DNA of 64,000 bases from an uncultured Burkholderiales bacterium. GTDB taxonomy: Bacteria > Pseudomonadota > Gammaproteobacteria > Burkholderiales > Burkholderiaceae_C. The notes beneath the pieces were generated by a model. It ran no database searches and was not told the DNA's origin. It saw only the letters and a list, made by a program, of their open reading frames with translations. Positions 46,549-56,394 of the stretch are shown in pieces. Position numbers and translations under genes: made by a program. The number at the start of each line of letters is the position of its first letter. Positions within the stretch are counted from its first letter, which is position 1. Where the stretch lies: positions 1 to 64,000 of the forward strand of contig CAIWAO010000067.1 of the NCBI GenBank assembly GCA_903910745.1, in the 5' to 3' direction.

Positions 46549-47754
46549 TCAACCCAGGCGTTGTGTATTAAATAATCCCCAAGGATCAAACTCTTTTTGC
46601 ATTGCCTTTTGTATACGCTGTTGCGGCGGCGTAAGCTTAGGAAATACGCCAGCATGTTTTTGGTCAGCGCCCTCGTTTTGACTTGTTCGCCACAATACGG
46701 CGGATCCCCCCAGCCCAGCGGCGACAGATTGAATTTTGTCTCTTAGCTCGACTGGAGCCCAAAACCAGCGCTGCGCAGCGCTCCATTCAAAGGCTTGAGA
46801 TTTTATTGAAGTTATTCCTGGAATCTTTATTTCTAGTGTAGTGGAAGGAACCGATAATCTCCATAAACAATCCTCTTGGTTTGGTGGATCAACAAAAAAT
46901 TGAGCTGTTTGGTTTTTAAATCCATACCAAAATTTCTGCGCTTGATGAGCATCGACGTCAGTTGCATGTAAATTCTCTAATGCACATTGTTTTGCAATCC
47001 ATTGTCCTCCGGCTTGAACTGCAGCGATAGCACCCCGCAACCGAACATTCAAACTTGGGACCCCTGACTCCATTGCCCGCGACTCCCAAGCACTTGCATT
47101 TATTGGCACAGCAGTTTGGCCCCATTTTGAGAGAAGTTGAATGGCTTTTTCTTGCTCAACCTCTATTTCAATCGTTCGTTCAGCAAGTGCTTTAGGGAGC
47201 ACCTTTAATGAAACCTCTGTGATTAAACCCAAGGTTCCCCAAGACCCACATAAAAGTCGAGAAACATCATAGCCAGCGACGTTTTTCATGACTTGGCCAC
47301 CAAATACCAACTCTTGCGCGCGACCATTGATCATCTTTAAGCCAAGTACGTAATCTCTTACCGCTCCCACGCTCGCTCTCGCTGGACCACTAATGCCTGC
47401 GGCAACAACGCCGCCGATGGTGCTGGCGCCGTTAAAATTTGGAGATTCAAATGGTAAATATTGGCCACTTTCCTCTAGTACGGCCTCAATCTCCTTAAGA
47501 GGGGTTCCGCTCAGAGCCGTGATATACAGCTCACTAGGCTCATAGCTAAGAATTCCTTGATAGGCGCTGGTGGGAAGCGGAACACCTTTTAAGACTTCAC
47601 CATAAAAATCTTTGCTACCACCCCCAACTACTCTAAACGGGGGATATGAAAAATCATTTTTCCTAGTCTCTGAAGAATTAAGTAGTGAAGCCTTATGAGC
47701 TGCATCTTTGATTATTTCTACAGTTTCGGTGCGTTTAAGGCTATCACTGCTCAT
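46549..47754 (-). CDS. glcE: Glycolate oxidase FAD-binding subunit GlcE
   Basis: 401 residues of the PCMH-type FAD fold. Key blocks are VVGGGSKDFYG, LSYEPSELYITALSGTPLKEIEAVL, FNGASTIGGVVAAGISGPARASVGAVRDYVLGLKMI, VMKNVAGYDVSRLLCGSWGTLGLITEVSLKVLP and DPWGLFN at the C-terminus. The ORF track start at 47865 adds 37 residues that include part of an upstream palindrome; ATG 47754 is preferred. It precedes glcF on the same strand. The palindrome 100 bases upstream may be its operator. Confidence 0.92.
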   Translation of the reverse strand: MSSDSLKRTETVEIIKDAAHKASLLNSSETRKNDFSYPPFRVVGGGSKDFYGEVLKGVPLPTSAYQGILSYEPSELYITALSGTPLKEIEAVLEESGQYLPFESPNFNGASTIGGVVAAGISGPARASVGAVRDYVLGLKMINGRAQELVFGGQVMKNVAGYDVSRLLCGSWGTLGLITEVSLKVLPKALAERTIEIEVEQEKAIQLLSKWGQTAVPINASAWESRAMESGVPSLNVRLRGAIAAVQAGGQWIAKQCALENLHATDVDAHQAQKFWYGFKNQTAQFFVDPPNQEDCLWRLSVPSTTLEIKIPGITSIKSQAFEWSAAQRWFWAPVELRDKIQSVAAGLGGSAVLWRTSQNEGADQKHAGVFPKLTPPQQRIQKAMQKEFDPWGLFNTQRLG

Positions 47755-47855
47755 ATAGTTTTTTAGTAATAAATAGCAATTAAGGCCATGCAATACTTCA
47801 GAATTTATGCAACATTCAGGGAGGAAACACCGCGAAACTGAAATTTCTTTAGTGC

Positions 47856-47881
47856 CCTGATCCAATACATATTGGATCAGG
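47856..47881. promoter_or_regulatory. Perfect 12-bp inverted repeat between gapA and glcE
   Basis: CCTGATCCAATA (47856-47867) and TATTGGATCAGG (47870-47881) are exact inverse copies with a two-base centre. It lies 20 bases after the gapA stop and about 100 bases before the glcE start. No T-run follows on either strand, which weakens a terminator reading and leaves an operator for a dimeric regulator as a good alternative. Confidence 0.6.
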
Positions 47882-47900
47882 TGGATAAAAGATTAGATAT

Positions 47901-48923
<1,023 letters not shown>

Positions 48924-49079
48924 TTACTAAGTTCTAAATTCAAGAGTCAAACCTTTGCTGATTGACTTTTCATTTTTTTAAATAGTTATTGAAGTTTTCA
49001 CACAATTTTCACATGACTATAAGCCTATTTTAGCCCTGGTTAATTTACACTGGGAAATTGATTAAATTTTTTCATTAAT

Positions 49080-49853
49080 TTGTTGGATATCTCTTTGCAA
49101 CTTTCTAAGATTATTTTGTTAGCCGCCGGACGCGGAGAACGCATGCGTCCACTAACTGATACAACTCCCAAACCGCTCTTAACTGTAAATGGGGTTCCTT
49201 TGCTGTCGTACCACCTTCGTGCTCTGGCGCGCTCTGGGTACACCAATGGCATTATCAACACCGCCTGGCTAGAAGATCAAATAGTTTCTTACTACTCCTT
49301 GTCCTCCCTAAACTCAAATTCCGAGGTCGCTGAGATTTTGAATGGTTTCGAAATTTCTTTCTCAAAAGAGGGTTCAGATTTCGGTTATGCGCTAGAAACT
49401 GCAGGTGGAATCATCAGGGCACTAACAAGACTTGAAAGTTGTTTTTGGGCGATAGCAGGGGATATTTATGTTCCTGGATTTGATTTTCACCCCTCTCATA
49501 TCGCCAAATTTGAGAGCTCTCCCTACCTTGCGCATTTGTTTTTAGTTCCAAATCCGGCCCATAATCCCAGGGGAGACTTTGGAATAAGTGCCAATGGCGC
49601 AGCATTGAACTTGAACAAAGACTCCGGAGAACAATTGTTCACTTATTCTTCAATAGGTCTATACAAAAAAGCATTCTTCGAGCCGCCAATCAATACAATA
49701 GCGGTTGGTAACGCTGAAGGGGTTAAGGTAGCTTTAGCTCCACTTTTAAGAACGGCAATGGATCTCGGCCTAGTTAGTGCAGAGTTATTGATTAGTCCTT
49801 GGACCGATGTCGGTACCCCTTCAAGATTACATCAGTTAAATGCACTCACTTAA
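49080..49853 (+). CDS. murU: Nucleotidyltransferase, MurU/HddC-like
   Basis: 257 residues of the sugar-1-phosphate nucleotidyltransferase fold. LAAGRGERMRPLTDTTPKPLL is the NTP-binding loop, AIAGDIYVPGFD the metal-binding aspartate block, and WTDVGTPSRLHQLN the C-terminal signature. MurU makes UDP-MurNAc from recycled MurNAc-1-phosphate, and murU next to pepP is a known betaproteobacterial order. The kinase partner amgK, normally upstream, is missing; gapA lies there in the other direction. The only starts available are TTG codons (49080 or the next), without a clear ribosome site. Confidence 0.82.
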   Translation: MLDISLQLSKIILLAAGRGERMRPLTDTTPKPLLTVNGVPLLSYHLRALARSGYTNGIINTAWLEDQIVSYYSLSSLNSNSEVAEILNGFEISFSKEGSDFGYALETAGGIIRALTRLESCFWAIAGDIYVPGFDFHPSHIAKFESSPYLAHLFLVPNPAHNPRGDFGISANGAALNLNKDSGEQLFTYSSIGLYKKAFFEPPINTIAVGNAEGVKVALAPLLRTAMDLGLVSAELLISPWTDVGTPSRLHQLNALT

Positions 49854-49919
49854 AAAGTGTTAATTAAATATCTGTCATTCAATCCTCCACTCCTCCAAAC
49901 AAGACTTTAGTTTCCGACT

Positions 49920-51278
49920 ATGACTTCCAAATTTGACCATACTGTTTACACTCTTCGCCGCGCTCGTCTTGCAAGCCAATTAGGCGCGCAAGGCGTTGCG
50001 ATAATTCCAACCGCGCCAGAACAACAGCGCAATAGGGACAGCAATTTTTTATATAGACACGATAGTTATTTTTATTATTTAACTGGTTTTACTGAACCTA
50101 ATGCAACTTTAATTATTTTTGCTGATGGGCGTACAGTTCTTTTTTGCCAGCCTAAAGATGTGGAGCGTGAAATATGGGATGGATACCGTCTCGGACCAGA
50201 AAGTGCAGTTCAAGTCCTTGGCGTGACTAATGCATATTCCAACGTTTTAATCGATACAGAGATGCCTAAGTTTTTAGAGAATATTCCCACTCTTTGGTAT
50301 CCTTTTTCCATTCACAAAGGGCTAAGTGTACAAATAGATAACTGGTTAACCGTTGTTCAATCAAAGGTTAGATCCGGTGTTTCTGCCCCTCATCGTCTAA
50401 ACGATGTGTGTTCTTTAATCGATGAAATGCGACTAATCAAAGATTCACACGAAATTGAATTAATGAGAACAGCAGGTCGTATTAGTGCTAATGCTCATAT
50501 AAGAGCAATGCAGTTTTGTTCTACGAATATTAGAAACAAAAATCAAATCTTCGAATATCATTTGGATGCTGAACTTCTTTATGAGTTTAGACGTTGTGGA
50601 TCAGAGTTCCCAGCTTATTCCTCTATCGTCGCATCTGGCTCCAATGCCTGTGTGTTGCACTACCGCGCAGATAAAGCGTCGATAAACGACGGCGAACTTG
50701 TTTTAATTGACGCGGGCTGTGAGTACTCAAGTTATGCCGGTGATATTACTCGAACTTTTCCAGCTAACGGGAGGTTTTCGCGCGCTCAAAGGGCGCTTTA
50801 TGATGTCGTTTTAGAGAGCCAGTATGCGGCTGTTTCCTCCACTCGTTCAGGCGCTCTTTTTACAGACCCTCACAATGCAGCGCTACGAGTGCTTTGTAAG
50901 GGACTCCTTGATCTTGGAATCTTAAAAGCAGACAAATGCGGGTCCGTAGATGATGTTATCGCCAATAAAGATTATTTCCCCTTTTACATGCACCGAACCA
51001 GTCATTGGCTTGGAATGGATGTGCACGATTGCGGCGCATATTCTGAGCCCAACTCTTTAGCCCAGAACAGTGCTCCTTCACCACGAGTGCTTCGCACTGG
51101 AATGGTTCTAACTATAGAGCCAGGTTTGTATATAAGACCAAGCGCCGATGTTCCGGTTGAGTATCACAACATGGGCATAAGAATTGAAGATGATGCTTTA
51201 GTTGGTGATTCTGCTTGTGAGTTACTCACAAGAGATGTGCCGGTTGACCCAATCGAGATTGAAAATTTAATGAATTAA
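49920..51278 (+). CDS. pepP: Xaa-Pro aminopeptidase (aminopeptidase P)
   Basis: It removes N-terminal residues ahead of proline, using two metal ions. The 452-residue protein has the N-terminal creatinase-like domain (SNFLYRHDSYFYYLTGFTEPNA) and the pita-bread catalytic domain with LIDAGCEYSSYAGDITRTFP (two Asp ligands), HRTSHWLGMDVHD (His ligand), MVLTIEPGLYI (Glu ligand) and GIRIEDDALV (Glu ligand). It starts 66 bases after murU. ubiH, often next in related genomes, is replaced by rubredoxin, 14 bases downstream. Confidence 0.95.
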   Translation: MTSKFDHTVYTLRRARLASQLGAQGVAIIPTAPEQQRNRDSNFLYRHDSYFYYLTGFTEPNATLIIFADGRTVLFCQPKDVEREIWDGYRLGPESAVQVLGVTNAYSNVLIDTEMPKFLENIPTLWYPFSIHKGLSVQIDNWLTVVQSKVRSGVSAPHRLNDVCSLIDEMRLIKDSHEIELMRTAGRISANAHIRAMQFCSTNIRNKNQIFEYHLDAELLYEFRRCGSEFPAYSSIVASGSNACVLHYRADKASINDGELVLIDAGCEYSSYAGDITRTFPANGRFSRAQRALYDVVLESQYAAVSSTRSGALFTDPHNAALRVLCKGLLDLGILKADKCGSVDDVIANKDYFPFYMHRTSHWLGMDVHDCGAYSEPNSLAQNSAPSPRVLRTGMVLTIEPGLYIRPSADVPVEYHNMGIRIEDDALVGDSACELLTRDVPVDPIEIENLMN

Positions 51279-51292
51279 CAGGTAATTAGAAA

Positions 51293-51469
51293 ATGACTAC
51301 CAATTTTAAAACCTACGTCTGTATCGTTTGTGGATTTATGTACGATGAACAAACCGGCCGTCCAAAGGACGGCATTTCTGCAGGTACGATTTGGAGTGAT
51401 GTGCCAGAGACTTGGGCCTGCCCTGAGTGTGGTGTTTCCAAGTCAGATTTTGAAATGGTTGAGTTCTAA
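51293..51469 (+). CDS. Rubredoxin
   Basis: A 58-residue one-iron electron carrier, below the ORF track cutoff. ATG at 51293, TAA at 51467-51469. Four cysteines bind iron: C10 and C13 (YVCIVCGFMYD) and C43 and C46 (WACPECGVSK). The middle DGISAGTIWSDVPETW is the rubredoxin core. It follows pepP by 14 bases and is likely co-transcribed. Redox partners are not in the window; rubredoxins serve alkane hydroxylases, oxygen or peroxide reduction, or other enzymes, so the role is open. Confidence 0.95.
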   Translation: MTTNFKTYVCIVCGFMYDEQTGRPKDGISAGTIWSDVPETWACPECGVSKSDFEMVEF

Positions 51470-51643
51470 TCAAGCTTAAATTAATTACTTGAATGCGCGT
51501 TTTTTTTTGCACCTCCCCCCTGACTTAGGCTTATTTAGAACTACCACTAGTCAAAGTGTATCCAATTTCAAATCCGGCACTTTTGTACGCCTACAATGAA
51601 TGCTTGGTATTATTAATTGCCAACCCATTGGCAAGGAGAGATC

Positions 51644-53992
51644 ATGGCAACGGATAACAAATCAACTTCTATCACTCAAAGACCAAATTCAATGACTAAT
51701 GACCCCCACGAAGCCGCAAAACAAGAATTACGAAGAGCAGCACTTGAGTACCATGAATTTCCTACTCCAGGAAAAATCTCTGTTCAAGCCAGTAAACAGC
51801 TTGTTAATCAGCACGATTTGGCACTAGCTTATACACCTGGCGTCGCAGCGCCTTGCGAAGAAATAGTAAAAGACCCCAATGCTGCTTATCGTTATACAAG
51901 TCGAGGCAACTTAGTAGCCGTTATCACCAACGGAACTGCGGTCTTGGGTCTTGGAGATATTGGCCCATTAGCCTCAAAACCTGTCATGGAGGGTAAGGGG
52001 GTTTTATTTAAGAAGTTTGCTGGCATCGATGTTTTTGATATTGAAATCAACGAAAAAAATCTTGATAAATTAGTTGATACGATTGCGTCGCTTGAGCCCA
52101 CCTTTGGAGGCATTAATCTTGAAGACATCAAAGCTCCAGATTGCTTTTATGTTGAGCGCAAACTTCGTGAGAGAATGAAAATACCAGTCTTTCATGATGA
52201 CCAACACGGTACAGCGATCGTTGTTGGAGCCGCAATTATTAGTGGCCTTAGAGTTGTAGGTAAAGATATCAAAAAGGTTAAATTCGTGACTTCTGGAGCT
52301 GGCGCCGCTGCGCTAGCTTGTCTGAATCTACTTTTAAAGTTAGGGCTAGCTCGAGAGAATATTTTTGTTACCGATTTAGCTGGTGTGGTTTACAAGGGCA
52401 GAACAGAGCTCATGGATGAGGACAAAATTCAGTTTGCACAGGAAACAGATTCGCGCTCACTATCAGATGTGATTGAGGGCGCTGATGTTTTCTTGGGCCT
52501 ATCTGCTGGAGGTGTTCTAAAGCCTGAAATGGTCGCAAAGATGGCAGGAAAGCCTCTTATTCTTGCGCTTGCAAATCCTACCCCAGAGATTTTGCCTGAC
52601 GAGGTTGCTGCAGTGCGCTCAGATGCAGTCATGGCAACAGGCCGCTCTGATTACCCCAATCAGGTTAATAATGTTCTTTGTTTTCCCTATATCTTTAGAG
52701 GTGCGTTAGATGCAGGCGCATCTACTATTACAACGGAGATGGAAATAGCTGCTGTTTATGCCATTGCTGAATTAGCTCAAGCTGAGCAAAGTGAGGTGGT
52801 TGCCGCGGCCTACTCTGGGGAAGTTTTGGCGTTTGGTCCAGACTACTTAATCCCAAAACCTTTTGATCCTCGTTTAATGATCAAAATTGCACCTGCAGTA
52901 GCTAAAGCAGCACATGACAGCGGTGTTGCACAGCGACCCATTCAGGATTTTGAAGCTTACAAAGAAAAGTTACAAAGTTTTGTCTATGCTTCAGGCTCTG
53001 CAATGAAGCCTATTTACGAGGCTGCCAAAAAAGGATCAAAAAAGCGAGTAGCTTTTGCAGAGGGCGAGGATGAAAGGGTACTTCGTGCAGCTCAAATTGT
53101 TTTTGATGAAGGTCTTGCAACTCCGACGTTAATTGGACGCCCAGCCATAATTGCACAACGCATAGAACGATTTGGCTTGCGATTAAAAGAAGGAGTTAAC
53201 TACCAGGTGGTTAACGTTGAGCAAGATCCTAGGTACAAAGATTTTTGGCAAACCTACCTAAGTTTGACTGAGAGAAAAGGCGTCAATATCCAACTAGCCA
53301 AAATTGAGATGCGTAGGAGACTATCTCTTATCGGTGCAATGCTTTTACATAAAAACGAGGTTGACGGCTTAATCTGCGGAACTTGGAATACACCGACCGT
53401 TCATCTTAACTATATCGATGAAGTGATAGGACATAAACCAGGGGTGAGTACCTATGCCTGTATGAACCTTTTATTACTCCCAGAACGACAAGTTTTTCTA
53501 GTAGACACACACATCAATGTGAACCCAACAGCTGAGCAACTTTGTGAAATAACCATTATGGCGGCGCAAGAGATGCTGCGTTTTGGAATACAACCAAGAG
53601 CAGCACTTCTATCACATTCCAATTTTGGCTCAAGCAATGATGAGTCTGCACTGAAAATGCGTCAAACTCTTGGCTTATTAAAAGAGAGTGCGCCTTGGTT
53701 GGAGGTCGATGGTGAAATGCACGGCGACATGGCACTCGATACACATGCCAGAAAATCTTATATGCCTAGTTCGACACTCCACTCTGATGCAAATTTACTA
53801 GTGATGCCAAATCTTGACTCTGCAAATATTTCATACAACCTGTTAAAAGTAGCTGCAGGAGGTAATATTGCAGTAGGTCCAATTCTTCTCGGAGCCGCAA
53901 AACCTGTTCATATTCTGACTGCAAGCGCAACCGTAAGACGCATAGTCAATATGACAGCTCTAACGGTTGCAGATGCCAGCGCAGTAAGATAG
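51644..53992 (+). CDS. maeB: NADP-dependent malic enzyme with C-terminal phosphotransacetylase-like domain
   Basis: It decarboxylates malate to pyruvate with NADP reduction. The 782-residue protein has a malic domain ([59 protein letters not shown]), a Rossmann domain ([22 protein letters not shown]) up to about 430, and a C-terminal phosphotransacetylase-like domain ([20 protein letters not shown] to the end). In E. coli MaeB that domain is regulatory. The ORF track start TTG 51617 is replaced by ATG 51644, which has AAGGAG at 51633-51638. A hairpin follows the stop. Confidence 0.96.
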   Translation: MATDNKSTSITQRPNSMTNDPHEAAKQELRRAALEYHEFPTPGKISVQASKQLVNQHDLALAYTPGVAAPCEEIVKDPNAAYRYTSRGNLVAVITNGTAVLGLGDIGPLASKPVMEGKGVLFKKFAGIDVFDIEINEKNLDKLVDTIASLEPTFGGINLEDIKAPDCFYVERKLRERMKIPVFHDDQHGTAIVVGAAIISGLRVVGKDIKKVKFVTSGAGAAALACLNLLLKLGLARENIFVTDLAGVVYKGRTELMDEDKIQFAQETDSRSLSDVIEGADVFLGLSAGGVLKPEMVAKMAGKPLILALANPTPEILPDEVAAVRSDAVMATGRSDYPNQVNNVLCFPYIFRGALDAGASTITTEMEIAAVYAIAELAQAEQSEVVAAAYSGEVLAFGPDYLIPKPFDPRLMIKIAPAVAKAAHDSGVAQRPIQDFEAYKEKLQSFVYASGSAMKPIYEAAKKGSKKRVAFAEGEDERVLRAAQIVFDEGLATPTLIGRPAIIAQRIERFGLRLKEGVNYQVVNVEQDPRYKDFWQTYLSLTERKGVNIQLAKIEMRRRLSLIGAMLLHKNEVDGLICGTWNTPTVHLNYIDEVIGHKPGVSTYACMNLLLLPERQVFLVDTHINVNPTAEQLCEITIMAAQEMLRFGIQPRAALLSHSNFGSSNDESALKMRQTLGLLKESAPWLEVDGEMHGDMALDTHARKSYMPSSTLHSDANLLVMPNLDSANISYNLLKVAAGGNIAVGPILLGAAKPVHILTASATVRRIVNMTALTVADASAVR

Positions 53993-54023
53993 CCAAAAAA
54001 TGTAATTATTTTGGTTTCTTTTT
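53993..54023 (+). terminator. Rho-independent terminator at the maeB stop
   Basis: CCAAAA-AAT-GTA-ATT-A-TTTTGG begins right after the maeB stop codon and is followed by TTTCTTTTT. One unpaired A interrupts the stem. Confidence 0.65.
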
Positions 54024-54117
54024 AAGCCATAAGACCCCACTCATTACATATCTACTTGCCTTTTTACATGATTTCAGTCACACTACGCATTCGCTAGGTT
54101 CGCTTGGCTAGGTTGTT

Positions 54118-54149
54118 AACACAAATGTCTCACATTTGTGTTAGTTTTT
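54118..54149 (+). terminator. Second terminator or leader hairpin before the barstar-like gene
   Basis: AACACAAATGT (54118-54128) pairs perfectly with ACATTTGTGTT (54132-54142) over the loop CTC, followed by AGTTTTTA. The 11-bp stem is the most perfect in the window for its loop size. It lies 125 bases after maeB and 56 bases before the next gene's start, so it could stop readthrough or shape the leader of that gene. Confidence 0.7.
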
Positions 54150-54205
54150 AATTCACTTTTTTCGGTACTTTGTGCTATTTTTTAGGAAGTAGAACGGAGA
54201 TGGAA

Positions 54206-54775
54206 ATGCCACTTCGTAATGTAAAAACCAATATCGTCCAGTCCATCCGCGCTTTTAGAGTCGCAGATTTGCAAAACGCAGCGCAACAAATGGGTCACCA
54301 TTTTTTGTATGCGAATATTGCTGCCGCTCAAAGTAAGCAAGATGTTCTCGACATGATCGCCCATCAGTTCACTTTTCCCATGCATACCAGCAAGAGTTTT
54401 GACTCCTTGTACGATTGCATGACAGATCCACTTTATAAATCTGGCCCCCAACCAGGCTTTGTAGTTGTGCTTGAGCATATTCCTGCCCACTCAAAATTTG
54501 ATAAAGAGGCAAGAGAGCAATTGATTGATATTTTCCGAGAGGCCGCAGATTATTGGTCAGATCGTAAAATTTCTTTTCGATGCTTTTACTCTTTCTCCGT
54601 TGCAATTGCGCCCGTTATGGCCGGTGATAGACTCACAAATACACCAGATCCTGAAGGCATTAGCCTTCCAGAAGAGGGCGAAAAGATGCCTACCGATAAA
54701 TTAGTGGATGTATCACCTCTAGCTTTGAGAATGAGTAGCCCATTCAATGCAGGCTATTGGTTATCAGTAGCTTAA
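54206..54775 (+). CDS. Barstar-family (ribonuclease inhibitor-like) protein
   Basis: 189 residues. Residues about 32-130 fit the barstar fold: FLYANIAAAQSKQDVLDMIAH, then FPMHTSKSFDSLYDCMTD, then PGFVVVLEHI and the helix LIDIFREAADYWSD. Barstar D35 and D39, which contact the barnase active site, align with D66 and D70, and W38 with Y69. A C-terminal tail of about 60 residues (ending in PLALRMSSPFNAGYWLSVA) is not part of the fold. No ribonuclease gene is adjacent. Barstar-like proteins inhibit secreted or intracellular RNases or have unknown targets. The ATG at 54206 is chosen because GGAG lies six bases upstream; 54200 and TTG 54170 are less likely. Confidence 0.82.
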   Translation: MPLRNVKTNIVQSIRAFRVADLQNAAQQMGHHFLYANIAAAQSKQDVLDMIAHQFTFPMHTSKSFDSLYDCMTDPLYKSGPQPGFVVVLEHIPAHSKFDKEAREQLIDIFREAADYWSDRKISFRCFYSFSVAIAPVMAGDRLTNTPDPEGISLPEEGEKMPTDKLVDVSPLALRMSSPFNAGYWLSVA

Positions 54776-54804
54776 TCTTTATAGCTAAATCATTCTCTCC
54801 ATTG

Positions 54805-54832
54805 AAAAAGCCCGCTATGTGCGGGCTTTTTT
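54805..54832. terminator. Bidirectional rho-independent terminator
   Basis: AAAAAGCCCGC (54805-54815) pairs with GCGGGCTTTTTT over TATGT. The stem is GC-rich with A and T tracts on both sides, so it can end both the barstar-like gene and the convergent membrane-protein gene. Confidence 0.95.
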
Positions 54833-54848
54833 GTGCAATCGAAAGGCT

Positions 54849-55262
54849 TTATGCTTGAGACGAAGCGCGCTGTATCTCAGCCATAACTCTAGGATCTTGA
54901 AGGGCTACTTCCCACATTTTTTGATCATTCAAGCGCTCACGTCTATCCAACTTCCATTGTGTAAAGGCCGGTCCGAACGCTGCAACTGACTTTCTAATCG
55001 GTGTCGCTAATAAAGCAATTGCTGAAAAGGCAACAATCCACATTAAAATCCATGCTGCTAACATGTGACCATCTGTGTAAGTATCTATAACCTGATTTAC
55101 GATTACCAACAAGGTCGATACGATCGCAGATAGTAAAACGATTGCTAAATTACGAGCCCCATCAAAATTGTATGCAACGTTCTTTGCACTTGCGAGGACA
55201 CGTGAAATACGTGCAACGCCAGGGTGGACACTGGGGTATGATGTGTGAACAAATGCAGTCAT
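54849..55262 (-). CDS. Small two-span membrane protein of unknown function
   Basis: 137 residues with two hydrophobic helices (about 38-59, LAIVLLSAIVSTLLVIVNQVI; about 67-89, MLAAWILMWIVAFSAIALLATPI), joined by a short loop DTYTDGH. The C-terminal 45 residues are charged (TQWKLDRRERLNDQKMW) and end in DPRVMAEIQRASSQA, probably a cytoplasmic amphipathic tail. The N-terminus (SVHPGVARISRVLASAK) is basic. I recall similar unnamed proteins in Burkholderiales but cannot give a function. It is convergent with the barstar-like gene and divergent from a LysR regulator, which could control it. Confidence 0.8.
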   Translation of the reverse strand: MTAFVHTSYPSVHPGVARISRVLASAKNVAYNFDGARNLAIVLLSAIVSTLLVIVNQVIDTYTDGHMLAAWILMWIVAFSAIALLATPIRKSVAAFGPAFTQWKLDRRERLNDQKMWEVALQDPRVMAEIQRASSQA

Positions 55263-55312
55263 TTGGTTTTCCTTACGTTGTGATTTGAATTCGATGTTTG
55301 AATTATAGGGTT

Positions 55313-55324
55313 AACACTAGTGTT
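55313..55324. promoter_or_regulatory. Palindrome between the membrane-protein gene and lysR
   Basis: AACACTAGTGTT is a perfect 12-base palindrome midway between two divergent genes (100-base gap). A possible lysR promoter, TTGTTC-16-TAAGAT, overlaps its right edge. LysR-type proteins often repress their own gene and control the divergent one from such a site. The direct repeat TTTGAATT (two copies) lies just upstream. Confidence 0.5.
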
Positions 55325-55362
55325 GTTCAACTTTATATTGATGATAAGATACATTCACAAAA

Positions 55363-56364
55363 ATGATACCCGATCAGATCTCAAAAAAAATCAACTTCAG
55401 AACTCTTGACTTGAACCTTCTTCGGGTTTTCGACGAGGTCATGGTTGAGCGCAGTCTGACTCGTGCAGCACAAAAACTCTCGCTTACACAACCTGCTATC
55501 AGCAATGCCATGCGAAGGCTAAGGGAGGCCATAGGGGATGACTTACTAAAAAGAAATGGTCAAGCTCTTGAGCCAACTGCTAGAGCTCAGTCCTTATGGC
55601 CTGTTGTAAGGGAGTCATTAAAACAACTTCAAGACTCATTAGATCCGGATGAGTTCAATCCATTAAGTGCTGTTACTACTTTTATTATTGCCATGGCAGA
55701 TGCCACCGCGGCGGAAGTCGTTCCCGCACTACTGGAGATTTTGGAGCAAGAGTCTCCTGGAGTTTCTTTAAGAATCGTCCCTTTAACGACTAGAGATCCA
55801 AGAGAGCTATTAAGACAGGAGCTAGCAGATTTAGCTGTTGGTTATTTTCCCGCTGCGATTGCCGATCTCACAAGCCGTGCGCAGTCTGGGGATATTGTTA
55901 GTTTTGAGCACTCCCGACTCTTTGATGGTGAGTATGTGTGTGTCATGAGAAAAGACCATCCGCTCTCCCAAGTCGAGATGACTCTTGATTTGTTTTGTTC
56001 ATGCCGCCACTTATTAGTGAGTTTCTCAGGAAGACCGTTTGGTTTTATAGATGAGTCGCTAGCGGCACTGGGGAAAAAACGAAGAGTCGTTGGAACCGTT
56101 AATCAGTTCGCAACAGCTGGGCGAGTTGTGTTGCAAACCAATTTATTGACAGTCTTACCAAGACACTTCGTAAGCGTAGCGGGTATTGAGAGTCAACTTG
56201 TTTTAAAAAAGCTCCCCTTTGAGTCTCCGATTGTTCACGTTGATATGCTATGGCATCATCATTCGTTCACACCAAAGGCCCAGCGCTGGCTAAGATCAAG
56301 TGTTGAACGAGCTGCAGCTTTGTCTATGAAATCGCATTTAAGTCCAATCGAGAACTTGAATTGA
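55363..56364 (+). CDS. LysR-family transcriptional regulator
   Basis: 333 residues. The N-terminal winged helix starts at about 13 (LDLNLLRVFDEVMVERSLTRAAQKLSLTQPAISNAMRRLREAIGDDL, the LysR helix-turn-helix), followed by the linker helix and a periplasmic-binding-like effector domain (about 95-300; FIIAMADATAAEVVPALLEIL, LRIVPLTTRDPRELL). The pattern of the effector domain (SGRPFGFIDESLAALGKKRRV, MLWHHHSFTPKAQRWLR) fits the NodD/NahR-like subgroup, whose ligands are often aromatic compounds. The ligand here is unknown. It is divergent from the small membrane protein. Confidence 0.92.
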   Translation: MIPDQISKKINFRTLDLNLLRVFDEVMVERSLTRAAQKLSLTQPAISNAMRRLREAIGDDLLKRNGQALEPTARAQSLWPVVRESLKQLQDSLDPDEFNPLSAVTTFIIAMADATAAEVVPALLEILEQESPGVSLRIVPLTTRDPRELLRQELADLAVGYFPAAIADLTSRAQSGDIVSFEHSRLFDGEYVCVMRKDHPLSQVEMTLDLFCSCRHLLVSFSGRPFGFIDESLAALGKKRRVVGTVNQFATAGRVVLQTNLLTVLPRHFVSVAGIESQLVLKKLPFESPIVHVDMLWHHHSFTPKAQRWLRSSVERAAALSMKSHLSPIENLN

Positions 56365-56394
56365 TCTCAGATTTAACTTGTCTGCTCATCTCAC

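Noticed and set aside
54093-54114. Short direct repeat GCTAGGTT in the maeB-barstar gap as a transposon footprint
   Set aside because: Only two eight-base copies with no flanking inverted repeats or coding remnant.
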